Positions 10,501 to 18,081 of a stretch of 42,116 nucleotides of DNA are shown in pieces (positions within the stretch are counted from its first letter, which is position 1; every line of letters starts with the position of its first letter). The notes under the pieces were generated by a model. The model saw only the letters and a program-made list of their open reading frames with translations. It had not been told where the DNA came from and searched no databases. The DNA comes from Clostridia bacterium (GTDB lineage Bacteria > Bacillota > Clostridia > TANB77 > UBA1234). The DNA lies in NCBI GenBank assembly GCA_017469465.1, contig JAFUGH010000042.1:1-42116 (forward strand), read 5' to 3'. Both the position numbers and the translations under genes were made by a program.

Positions 10501-11128
10501 TTGCTAATTTAATCAATTCTTTCCCCCAAACTGTTTTTCCAAAATCTAGTTCACTTTCAATATGATACATTTCACATTTTTCATGTAACCAATTTTCTGG
10601 ATAAGGGCTACTTTGAATAAAGCTATGAATTCTTGTTATTAAACTTCTAAAATTTTCATCAGACTTGTTTGTGCTATATAACTCTATCATTTCTTCGTCC
10701 TTGTCATAAAGCTCTTCTATTACCTCATCAAGTGCTTCTATTTTTAGCAATTCATTTTCCGTCATATCTGCCACTTTAAAATTGGGATCTAAATCTATAC
10801 TAAAAAAATTGTCTTTAATTACTTTATTACAAAAAGAATCTATCGTCATAATACTTGCACGATTCAAAAGCAATATTTGTTTATTCAATTCAGGAAATTC
10901 ATTCACTTTTTTATAAAGTGCATCAGCAATTCTCTCTCGCATTTCGCTTGCAGCTGCATTCGTAAATGTAACAATCAATAATCTATCGATATCTATTTTA
11001 TCTTTTATCACTTTATCAATAATCCTTTGTACAAGTACAGCCGTCTTTCCACTACCAGCACCGGCAGCAACAAGTAACTTACAATTTTTAGTTTCAATTG
11101 CCTGTTTTTGTTCCTTTGTCCATTCCAT
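7571..11128 (-). CDS. addA: ATP-dependent helicase/nuclease subunit A (AddA)
   Basis: 1185 aa. AddA is the UvrD-like helicase-nuclease subunit of the AddAB complex, which processes double-strand breaks for recombination. Walker A AAGAGSGKTAVLV is near residue 20, DEYQDSN and GDVKQSIYKFRQA follow, MSIHKSKGLEFPIVF is motif V, and the C-terminal nuclease core is GVIDLYFETNTGIVLVDYKTD. The start ATG 11128 has TAGGAGGA about 8 bases upstream; the 18-residue longer version is rejected. Around residues 515-560 there is an acidic variable linker, and a palindromic repeat is inserted in frame (residues about 527-541). No addB is present next to it, although the two are usually adjacent. Confidence 0.95.
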   Translation of the reverse strand: MEWTKEQKQAIETKNCKLLVAAGAGSGKTAVLVQRIIDKVIKDKIDIDRLLIVTFTNAAASEMRERIADALYKKVNEFPELNKQILLLNRASIMTIDSFCNKVIKDNFFSIDLDPNFKVADMTENELLKIEALDEVIEELYDKDEEMIELYSTNKSDENFRSLITRIHSFIQSSPYPENWLHEKCEMYHIESELDFGKTVWGKELIKLARMEIAGCIEELEDLADSLMENSEATNYLLTIQDDILQLKALRLNNSLWDDFYEDISKIKFTTLKRAPKLDIETAEEVKSIRNKVKDKIQKNLRDEIFISSSEEILRDVNILYQRLKKISEIVLLFDKKFKEKKHDKNLIDFSDMEHLCLELLSNNEAVRNMYKNQYEEILIDEYQDSNLIQETILNLISRGNMFMVGDVKQSIYKFRQARPELFLEKYHTYPLVDNDELHDQENIVNAKKILLFKNFRSNKNIIDECNFIFKNTMSKEVGDITYDESEYLKFGAEYYPIDGENAEIHLIEKSNETIDKLESSSPLVAPVDTDTVAANSVRHEGDSIEDEIEDDIEEKPQLEARVVSRRIEELVGSFDVYDKKTGKMRKAKYGDIVILLRATKGYADYFVTELSTRNIPVFADVNSGYFENMEVQVMLALLKVIDNPYQDIPLVAVLRSKIGDFDANELTDIRLVDKNCSFYEAMQKAAGQGNIKVLNFLNQLSKWREQSKYLRLGEFIWNLYEETNYYDYISVMPNGSIRKANLDAFLEKAERYDNSSYKGLFNFINFIDNLRETTGDMSSNKSIGDSEDVVRVMSIHKSKGLEFPIVFLCGTARKFNQRDERNPIIMHQDFGFGADIINLDTRITYESIPKLSLKQKIKEEALSEEIRILYVALTRAREKLIITCLANNLDKKIDAWSINQTPYVVANGKCFADWICGTVFSHENDWKVYKWSYSDVLKLNSDVDCESYKMLVENIANNFKMTDEYHEIDKGFKWKYPYHFSTKLPSKITVTELKRLGDELSDEDVMNRINDFIPSPNYMQDETAGGAKFGTLLHNVMQRINFETMNIEQVVETVEEKYRKKVKYYLENFMHTNLYKEIKSSKKVYREMPFNLALTQGEIYGETILDESSTDEVLIQGVIDLYFETNTGIVLVDYKTDHLNSEEEFINRYRVQLDYYKRALETLTKKKVEKVVIYAFYLNKEIVL
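9509..9546 (-). repeat. Palindromic repeat inserted in frame inside addA
   Basis: GGCGAACACTGTTCGCC (9511-9527) and the adjoining GCTACG match, over 25 consecutive bases, the repeat at 15145-15169. The match extends weakly further (a GATACAG-like tract) into the repeat at 15053. In addA it codes for the residues DTDTVAANSVRH without breaking the frame. Confidence 0.75.
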
Positions 11129-11183
11129 ATTGAAAATTCCTCCTACCATATAGATAATATCGCTAAAATAGTGAAAAAGCAAT

Positions 11184-11213
11184 AAAAAATGACGTGATAT
11201 AACTTCACGTCAC
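11184..11213 (-). terminator. Terminator overlapping the end of the small membrane protein gene
   Basis: Stem TGACGTGA (11190-11197) / TCACGTCA (11205-11212); on the minus strand it is followed by TTTTTT. The stop codon TGA of the 61-aa gene lies inside the stem. It separates the pheS-pheT side from addA. Confidence 0.85.
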
Positions 11214-11395
11214 TTTTTCTTCTTAACTAGGAAAACGATTCCTGTAACAATTAATATAACTATTGCAACCATTTTTGCAGGCATTCGGCCAATTGTATCA
11301 ATGCTGCCAACTAGGAAACCAGGAATCTTCACAATGATATCCTTTAGCAATACCATTGCAACTGCCAAGATGAGAATATTCCGAATTGTAGACAT
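11210..11395 (-). CDS. Small two-helix membrane protein, unknown function
   Basis: 61 aa starting at ATG 11395, with AAGGAGG about 9 bases upstream. Two hydrophobic segments (about residues 6-22 and 38-56) are separated by a short loop (GSIDTIGRMPAK), and the protein ends in KKKK. I do not recognise a family. It sits between pheT and addA and ends in its own terminator. Codon 5 is CGG (11383-11381), the only CGG in the window that appears to be read in frame. A +1 shift there would end after 16 residues. If translation instead began at the Met at codon 14 the CGG would be avoided, but no ribosome binding site supports that. Confidence 0.65.
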   Translation of the reverse strand: MSTIRNILILAVAMVLLKDIIVKIPGFLVGSIDTIGRMPAKMVAIVILIVTGIVFLVKKKK

Positions 11396-11466
11396 GGCTA
11401 TATGCCTCCTTCTTTTAATATAAGCTCTATTAATATTATACAAGTTTTTTAATTTTATGTCAACTA

Positions 11467-13830
11467 TTATTTATCTCTTAAAACTGCATCACATTTCGTA
11501 GTTACTTCTTTGATTATCTTATTAAATGCATTGGTAACTTCTTCATCACTTAGCGTTTTTTCAAAATCATTAAATGTTAATGTGTAAGCAATTGATTTTA
11601 AATCTTTTGCTACATTTTCCCCAGTATATACATCAAATACTTCAATACTACGAAGTCTCTTTCCACCAGCTGATTTAATCACCTTTTCTATTTCTTCCGA
11701 TTTCATTTCTTTCTTCACAATAAATGCAACATCTTTAACCACATTTGGAAATTTAGAAATCTCTTTATACTTCATTTCTTCATGCTCTATCTTAAATAAT
11801 TTTTCCAAATTAATTTCCATAACAAAGATATTATCTTTTGTTATATTTGGATGAAGTTTTCCGATAATGCCTACATTTATGCCATCAACAATAATATTTC
11901 CTGATTGACCTGGATGCAACTCCGCAGGTAAATTTTCGGTAATTAAAGAATACTTTCCTTTATAGCCTAAGAAATCTAATAAGCCTTCCATTACTCCTTT
12001 TATCACATAGAAATCTACATTTTCCTTTTCAATTCCTTCTTTATAATTTCCTGTCATTAAAGTAGCTAAATGTAGTTCTTCACCATACTTACCATCTTTT
12101 TTATAGAAACTCTTTCCCATTTCAAAAATGCAAATATCTTTTTGACTACGTGCTTTATTATAATCATACACCATCTTAAGTGAAGGAAGTAAACTATAGC
12201 GAAGGGCATTTCTTTCTTCCGTCATTGGGTCTAAAATTTTAACAACTTCAAAATCTTCTACAGTATATTTTTTAACTTCTCCTTCAGGAATTAATGCGTA
12301 ACTTAATGTTTCATTAAGTCCAAGCTCTACCATCTTATTTCTAACAGCTCTTTTTAATGTATCGTAATGACCTGGAATCACATCTAGTACAAGTTTTTTT
12401 CCTTGTATATTATCCATACCATACATCCTGCCAATATCATGAATCAAATCTTCTTTAATTTGAATGTCAATTCTTCTAGATGGAACCGTTACTTCATAGT
12501 TCTCTCCATCAAATTTTACTTCAAAGCCTAATCTTTCAAATATATTTGTAATCTCTTCTTTTGTAATGTCAATTCCTAAAACTTCCTTGATTTTCGTATA
12601 AGTAACCAAAATAACTTTATCTTCTTTTCTAGCTTTATCATATACTGCCATACCTCCAACTATTTTTGCATCTGCATATTTTTCTAACAAATGACAACTT
12701 CTTTTTATTGCCATTAGAGTTCTATTAGGATCTAATCCTTTTTCAAATCGATTACTAGCTTCACTTCTTAAAATTTTCTTTGAAGTAAGTCTAACTTTTA
12801 CAGGATCAAAGATTGCTGCTTCTATCACAATATTTTTTGTATCCCCTTCAACCTCAGTAGATAAGCCACCCATTACACCAGCAAGACCAATTGCTTTATC
12901 TTTATCTGCAATGACAATATCTTCTTCTGTTAAAATTCTTTCTTGTTCATCTAACGTAGTTAAGTGTTCCTCTTTTTTAGCCATCCTTACTGTCAAAGTA
13001 TCACCTAATCTATCTGCATCATAAAAATGAAGTGGCTGTCCCAATTCTAGCATAACGTAGTTAGAAATGTCAACAACATTATTAATTGGTCTAATTCCTG
13101 ATGCAATCAATCTTTTTTGCATCCATGCAGGGCTTTCTTTGATTGTAACATTTTGCGCTTTCTTAGCATAGAATAAAGAACAATTCTCAGTTTCAACATT
13201 TAGATGAAAATCTTTTTCGAAATTTTCTTCATCTTCATGAAAGCTTAAATCAACTTTCTTTACTTTGTTTCCATATAAAGCACCTACTTCATATGCCATA
13301 CCAAGAATACTTAACAAATCACCTCGATTGGCTGTTAATTCAAAATCAATTACTTCATCATCAAGCCCTAAATATTGAATAGGATTTCCACCAACTTCTG
13401 CATCATCACCAAGTTCAGCGATTCCTTCTATATCTTCAGGCTTTAAAAATTTATGTTCTAAACCTAATTCTTGTACTGAGCATAGCATACCGAAAGATTC
13501 TACTCCTCTAATTTTACCTTTTTTAATATCTCCTCCAGGTAATTTAGCCCCAATTTTAGCAACGATTACTTTTAATCCAGCTCTTACATTTGGTGCACCA
13601 CAAACAATTTGTACCACTTCATCTCCCAAATCAACCTTACAGATATGTAAATGGTCAGAATCAGGATGCATTTCACATTCTAATACTTGACCAATCGTTA
13701 GTCCACTAACTTTAAGAAGTGGTCCAGCACTATCATATTCATTTCCGATATTCGTCATATCTTCACCTAATGTAATACAATCAACTGGCACATCTATGTA
13801 TTCTTTTAAAAAGTTCAAACTCAATTTCAT
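11467..13830 (-). CDS. pheT: Phenylalanine--tRNA ligase beta subunit
   Basis: 787 aa, full length. With PheS it forms the alpha2-beta2 enzyme charging tRNA-Phe. The N-terminal MKLSLNFLKEYIDV is followed by the EMAPII-like tRNA-binding domain (about 39-150, with CGAPNVRAGLKV), the B3/B4 editing region, the B5 domain, a degenerate synthetase core with SLLPSLKMVYDYN, and the C-terminal ferredoxin-like anticodon-binding domain (KFPNVVKDVAFIV). The start has AAAGGA upstream. It is transcribed after pheS, with 146 bp holding a long imperfect hairpin in between, and is presumably under the same T-box. Confidence 0.96.
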   Translation of the reverse strand: MKLSLNFLKEYIDVPVDCITLGEDMTNIGNEYDSAGPLLKVSGLTIGQVLECEMHPDSDHLHICKVDLGDEVVQIVCGAPNVRAGLKVIVAKIGAKLPGGDIKKGKIRGVESFGMLCSVQELGLEHKFLKPEDIEGIAELGDDAEVGGNPIQYLGLDDEVIDFELTANRGDLLSILGMAYEVGALYGNKVKKVDLSFHEDEENFEKDFHLNVETENCSLFYAKKAQNVTIKESPAWMQKRLIASGIRPINNVVDISNYVMLELGQPLHFYDADRLGDTLTVRMAKKEEHLTTLDEQERILTEEDIVIADKDKAIGLAGVMGGLSTEVEGDTKNIVIEAAIFDPVKVRLTSKKILRSEASNRFEKGLDPNRTLMAIKRSCHLLEKYADAKIVGGMAVYDKARKEDKVILVTYTKIKEVLGIDITKEEITNIFERLGFEVKFDGENYEVTVPSRRIDIQIKEDLIHDIGRMYGMDNIQGKKLVLDVIPGHYDTLKRAVRNKMVELGLNETLSYALIPEGEVKKYTVEDFEVVKILDPMTEERNALRYSLLPSLKMVYDYNKARSQKDICIFEMGKSFYKKDGKYGEELHLATLMTGNYKEGIEKENVDFYVIKGVMEGLLDFLGYKGKYSLITENLPAELHPGQSGNIIVDGINVGIIGKLHPNITKDNIFVMEINLEKLFKIEHEEMKYKEISKFPNVVKDVAFIVKKEMKSEEIEKVIKSAGGKRLRSIEVFDVYTGENVAKDLKSIAYTLTFNDFEKTLSDEEVTNAFNKIIKEVTTKCDAVLRDK

Positions 13831-13881
13831 ATTTTCTTCATTCCTTTCTCAATACTCAAATTATAGTAAGTTGAACAAGAA

Positions 13882-13976
13882 TTGAGGCAATTTCTAGGCG
13901 AACAAACGAGGCAACCAGAGACGTATGTGTATACTTCGAGGATTGCCGAGTGCAGTTCAACAACGAAATTGTCCAA
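13882..13976. repeat. Long imperfect hairpin between pheS and pheT
   Basis: Outer arms TTGAGGCAATTTC (13882-13894) and GAAATTGTCCAA (13965-13976) pair with one or two mismatches. Inner arms GAGGCAACC and GGATTGCCG also pair roughly. It begins one base after the pheS stop codon in transcription order. It looks like an interspersed repeat or an mRNA-stabilising structure; it has no T-run and so is not a standard terminator. Confidence 0.5.
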
Positions 13977-15020
13977 TTATTTTTCAACATCACATCTATC
14001 AAATTGCTTTAAGAACCTAATATCATTACTATACATATATCTAATATCTGGAATAGAATATTTAAACATCGCAAGTCTATCAAGACCTGTACCAAAAGCA
14101 AAGCCAGTATATTTATCAGGATCATAACCACCCATACGAAGCACATTTGGGTGTACCATTCCAGCACCTAAAAGTTCTATCCAACCAGTTCTTTTACAAA
14201 GTGAACATCCTTTACCACCACAATTAAAACAAGATACATCCACTTCGCAAGATGGTGATGTAAATGGAAAATAGCTTGGTCTAAATCTAACTTTTGTATC
14301 CTCTCCTAACAATTTTCTCGCAAATATTTCAAGCGTACCTTTTAAATCTGCTAATGAAATGTTTTTATCAATGACCAACCCTTCTACTTGACCAAATTGA
14401 TGAGAGTGTGTTGCATCATCATCACGTCGATAGGTTTTTCCAGGACAAATGACTCTAATTGGTCCTTTTTCTTTGTTCGCTTGCATTACCCTCGATTGAG
14501 AAGCTGAAGTTTGTGTCCTAAGCAAATATTCCTCATCAATATAGAAAGTATCTTGCGCATCACGAGCAGGATGTCCAACTGTGTAGTTTAGTAGTCTAAA
14601 ACAATGCTCATCATCTTCTAGCTCTGGGCCATCAACTACATCATAGCCCATGGATACAAATAAATCTTCCACTTCTTCAATAATTCTATTAAAAGGATGT
14701 TTTGAGCCAGTTTTGATTTTCTTTCCTGGAAGTGAAATGTCAATTGTCTCTTTTTGTAATTTTTGATTTACAATTTCTTCTTCAATCTTCTTCTGAATTT
14801 CAGTAAATTTTTCATTAAAGAAAGTTCTAACTCTATTTACTTGCTCGCCATATGCTTTCTTTTGATCATTAGGAATATCTTTAATGGCCGCATTTAATTC
14901 TGTAATAACCCCTTTCTTACCAAGTTGTGCAACTTTTAAATCGTTTAAATGTTGCATTGTTTTAACTTCTTCAAATTTTTGCTTTAGTTCTTCAATTAAT
15001 TGGTCAATTTTTTCTTGCAT
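13977..15020 (-). CDS. pheS: Phenylalanine--tRNA ligase alpha subunit
   Basis: 347 aa, class II synthetase catalytic subunit. An N-terminal coiled coil (about 1-85) binds tRNA. Motif 2 appears as GKTYRRDDDATHSHQFGQVE and motif 3 as GTGLDRLAMFKY. A CFNCGGKGCSLCKRTG cysteine insert precedes LGAGMVHPNVL, a feature of many Firmicute PheS proteins that probably binds zinc. Start ATG 15020 has GGAGG at good spacing. A T-box leader lies upstream, with a repeat element between the T-box terminator and the start codon. Confidence 0.97.
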   Translation of the reverse strand: MQEKIDQLIEELKQKFEEVKTMQHLNDLKVAQLGKKGVITELNAAIKDIPNDQKKAYGEQVNRVRTFFNEKFTEIQKKIEEEIVNQKLQKETIDISLPGKKIKTGSKHPFNRIIEEVEDLFVSMGYDVVDGPELEDDEHCFRLLNYTVGHPARDAQDTFYIDEEYLLRTQTSASQSRVMQANKEKGPIRVICPGKTYRRDDDATHSHQFGQVEGLVIDKNISLADLKGTLEIFARKLLGEDTKVRFRPSYFPFTSPSCEVDVSCFNCGGKGCSLCKRTGWIELLGAGMVHPNVLRMGGYDPDKYTGFAFGTGLDRLAMFKYSIPDIRYMYSNDIRFLKQFDRCDVEK

Positions 15021-15052
15021 TCAAATTCCTCCTTATTCTATATATCACAATA

Positions 15053-15169
15053 ATTATGGAGCACCCTGTCCGCTGTATACTGATACTGTATCAAGCAATG
15101 CTCTAACAATATCATGCATGTTCCGCTACAAATTTTGCGTATATCGTAGCGGCGAACAGTGTTCGCCAT
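15053..15169. repeat. Element bounded by two inverted copies of the palindromic repeat
   Basis: The left end GGAGCACCCTGTCCGCTG (15058-15075) and the right end with palindrome GGCGAACAGTGTTCGCC (15151-15167) face each other. ATGG at the left and CCAT at the right complete the outer inverted termini. The interior is about 75 bp, has no gene and contains another GCTAC-like core. Organisation is like a miniature mobile element. It lies in the pheS leader, downstream of the T-box terminator. Confidence 0.55.
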
Positions 15170-15428
15170 AAAAAAAACCATGTACAATTTTCATTGCACA
15201 TGGGACGATTTATCTTTATAATCGCGGTACCACCCAAATTCTGATTTTAGAATCAGCACCTCTCATTTGATTTAACGCATTCATTACGAGCCACACGGCC
15301 ATAAAGCTCCTGTAAATGAAATTCGTCATTTTGTTTATCTAAGAAAGGACTCTCAGCTTATTAATCCCTCTTCTCTGTATAGAACTCAAAATAACTACTA
15401 GGTTTACCATCATTGCTTTTTCAATATC
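15170..15428 (-). ncRNA. T-box leader controlling pheS-pheT
   Basis: The conserved T-box sequence GGGTGGTACCGCG reads on the minus strand at 15235-15223. It is followed by the terminator stem CCATGTGCAATG / AATTGTACATGG (about 15178-15204) and eight Ts. The 5' part can fold as stem I, and on its 3' side UUC followed by A (15320-15318) fits a phenylalanine specifier codon. Uncharged tRNA-Phe would bind the specifier and the T-box bulge and favour read-through into pheS. The class is certain; the exact stem I pairing was drawn by eye. Confidence 0.92.
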
Positions 15429-15434
15429 TCATAT

Positions 15435-15463
15435 ATCATACTCTTAGAAATTAGAAATGTCAA
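15435..15463 (-). promoter_or_regulatory. Promoter of the T-box/pheS transcript
   Basis: On the minus strand: TTGACA (15463-15458), 17-bp spacer, TATGAT (15440-15435), immediately upstream of the T-box leader. Confidence 0.75.
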
Positions 15464-15500
15464 TAATAAATCTAAAAGTTACATAAGTTTTTATCTCTTA

Positions 15501-16424
15501 TTACTTTCTGCTCAACAAGTTAAGTGTTAGTTCATACAGTTGTTTATGTTTTTTGATGATGACATGTAAAATCATCCCACAACTCCAAAATAGCAAAGCC
15601 ATAATTAAGAATATTCCTGCAGCAATTAAGCTTGGGAATCTAGGAACTAGTCCGGTTTTAGCATATTCAAATATTACAGGAACTCCAAGCAGTAATGATA
15701 AAGCTAAAAATATAATCGCAAACATCCCAAAAAATAGCATTGGTTTATATTCCCTAACCAAAGAGCCAATTGTTTTAAGCACTTTAAAACCATCTTTAAA
15801 TGTATTTAATTTAGAAACACTACCTTCTGGTCTATCTCTATAAGAAACAGGAATTTCAACAATTCTAAAATTCTTATCCACTGCATGAATTGTCATTTCC
15901 GTTTCAATTTCAAATCCTTTAGAAAGCACAGGAAATCCTTTTACAAAATTGTAACTAAATGCTCTATATCCCGTCATAATATCTTTCACATTTGTTTTAA
16001 ATAATTCATTGATTAACCACCTAACAATTCGATTTCCGAAATTATGAAATGGTCTTTTATTTTCTTGGAAATAAGTACTTGAAAGCCTATCTCCAACAAC
16101 CATATCTGCCTTTCCTTCTAATATTAAATTACACATTTCTCTTGCATTTTCGGCAGGATAAGTGTCGTCTCCATCAATCATTAAATAACAGTCTGCATCA
16201 ATCTCACGAAACATTGTACGAATAACATTTCCTTTTCCTTGTTTATATTCATATCGCACAATGGCACCCGCTGAGCGTGCTATTTCATCCGTCCCATCGA
16301 TAGAATTATTGTCATAAACGTATATATCAGCTTCAGGTAAAGCTTGTCTATAATCCTTTACCACTTTTTCTACTGTCTTACTTTCATTGTAACATGGGAT
16401 TAAGACTGCAATTTTTTTATTCAT
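15501..16424 (-). CDS. GT2 polyprenyl-phosphate glycosyltransferase (DPM1-like) with two membrane helices
   Basis: 307 aa. The GT-A domain starts with IAVLIPCYNESKTVEKVV, has YDNNSIDGTDEIA, and the nucleotide-sugar/metal motif MIDGDDTYPA. The tail (about 225-300) has two membrane helices. This arrangement matches dolichol-phosphate-mannose-synthase-like enzymes that load a sugar onto a lipid carrier at the inner membrane. It is the last gene of the polysaccharide cluster, 117 bp after the flippase, so it may have its own expression. GGGGTGAT supports the start. The sugar transferred cannot be read from sequence. Confidence 0.85.
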   Translation of the reverse strand: MNKKIAVLIPCYNESKTVEKVVKDYRQALPEADIYVYDNNSIDGTDEIARSAGAIVRYEYKQGKGNVIRTMFREIDADCYLMIDGDDTYPAENAREMCNLILEGKADMVVGDRLSSTYFQENKRPFHNFGNRIVRWLINELFKTNVKDIMTGYRAFSYNFVKGFPVLSKGFEIETEMTIHAVDKNFRIVEIPVSYRDRPEGSVSKLNTFKDGFKVLKTIGSLVREYKPMLFFGMFAIIFLALSLLLGVPVIFEYAKTGLVPRFPSLIAAGIFLIMALLFWSCGMILHVIIKKHKQLYELTLNLLSRK

Positions 16425-16541
16425 AGAATCACCCCTAAAAATTCAAATGCTTTATAAATAATTAGAATGCAGTATAATTCTTACTTATTTTGCTTAAAAA
16501 TATAATAATCATTAATTTTACCTATCATGTCATTTTTTATA

Positions 16542-18081
16542 CTAAATTGCTTTTCTCATTTTCAAAAAAATATCTTTTATTTTATTCAATAAATATTTGA
16601 ATTCATCACTCTTTCCAAAAATCAATATATAGATTACATTTGGTATAAGGCAACAAATTAAAAATTTAACTATTAGATTTATAAAAAGATTAGATATATT
16701 TATCAAATTCATAAAAGGATACATTAAAAATACAATCATTAACGTTAATATAGCATACCTTATTTGCTCTATATAATACTTTTTTACATCTTTTTCAAAA
16801 ATATTTTTATACAACATATAGGGCTCATACCAAACATCGCTTAACATTCTTGCTACTAAAGTTGCTAACAAAATACCAAATAAGCCCCATCTTTTTCCTA
16901 AAAATATAGATAAAATAATATTTAAAACAGCACTTATTAATAATGAATATTTAGACATTTTAAAAAGTCCTGTTGTTTCTCTATAAATGGTAATTGCATG
17001 TTTGGTTACTTTTAAATAAAAAATCAATACTGTTATTATTAATATTTCTTTTCCCAATACAAATCGATCACTAGATGTAATTATTTTTATGACATCATCT
17101 CCGACAAAAAAATATACCTATACATGCAAATGAAAAAACCCAAAATGATAATAAACTTATCACTTTAAACATTTGATATTTCTTTTCTTTTGTAGAATTA
17201 TTGTTCATATTACCTACGCTACTTTTAAAAGAATTAAAAAATATATCAGTAATTCCAAAAATCTTATTATAAATCATTGTATAATTTGAATAATAGCCTA
17301 CCATATTAGTTCCAACTAGTATTGATATTATAATATTATCTGTATTATTTAATATAATACTACTAAATTTGTACAAAAACATCGCTCCAATATTTTCCCA
17401 TATTCCTTTTTTTTCTTTTTCGTCTAAGCTTACTTTCTTATTGATAAAAGGATATTGCTTTTCAGCATACTTTGAACATATAAGATTTCCAATAATTCCC
17501 ATTATAGCATTGAAAGAAATGTAGAAAATAAAATTCATCGTAAAATAAATAATAAGGATACCACCAATAGACTTAATAAGTTGTATTATTATAAACAATC
17601 CTTTCAATTTATACTCGCTTTGATCTGCATATAAAACCGATGTCTTATAAACAAATAAATACGAAAATACTGTAGAAAGAATCGATATAAAGTAATATAG
17701 TTCAATATGAGGAATGTCTTTTTCAAGATTAATAATATATCTTAAAAATGGCATAAAAGAAATTCCAATAATAAAAACAATTAAAGCAATTTTATTGTAC
17801 ATTGTTCTATAATAATTAGTTAAAGCAGCAAGCTTATCTTCATCTTTTTCTGCTACAGCCTTATACATACTATAGTATATAGCACTTCCAATTCCTAGAT
17901 CTGCTAATGATAAAACTGATAATATATTGGTAAAAAGCCCACTAATTCCTAAATATTCTACACCAAGTGTTTTAATAAATACTCTACGTGTTATAAAAGT
18001 AAGAACTATAATAATTATTTGATATAATGAGTTTCCTATAAAATTGAAAATAGTATTCTTTGTTCTTGAATGATTGTTCAT
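16542..18081 (-). CDS. Polysaccharide flippase (Wzx/PST family), with a +1 frame change at a CGG codon
   Basis: A multispanning (about 12-14 helix) MATE/MOP-type exporter of lipid-linked repeat units. The first part (18081-17095) begins NTIFNFIGNSLYQIIIIVLTF and has the early motif FIKTLGVEYLGISGLFTNIL. It reads to CGG at codon 327 (17103-17101), then AGA TGA. Skipping the C gives GGA GAT GAT and joins directly to the second part ending at 16542, restoring the C-terminal helices (about 512 aa). Total length is 3n+1. A run of seven Ts just before could also be the faulty site, but the CGG coincidence with three other genes favours the CGG. The start directly abuts the radical SAM stop codon. 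Confidence 0.82.
17100..17103 (-). other. Candidate +1 recoding site CGGA in the flippase (codon 327)
   Basis: Zero frame: TTT TGT CGG AGA TGA. Skipping the C at 17103 gives TGT GGA GAT GAT and a long open frame. The tract of seven A on the plus strand (17106-17112) is an alternative slippage point, leading to V rather than C-G at the joint. Confidence 0.55.

Noticed and set aside
13882-14127. Plus-strand gene over pheS-pheT gap
   Set aside because: It lies mostly antisense to pheS and over the hairpin, with no ribosome site.
15180-15240. Ordinary terminator for an upstream gene
   Set aside because: The adjoining GGGTGGTACCGCG makes it the terminator of a T-box leader.
17106-17112. Homopolymer phase variation as the sole explanation of the flippase break
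   Set aside because: Possible, but it does not explain the other three genes, which have no homopolymer at the break and share CGG.
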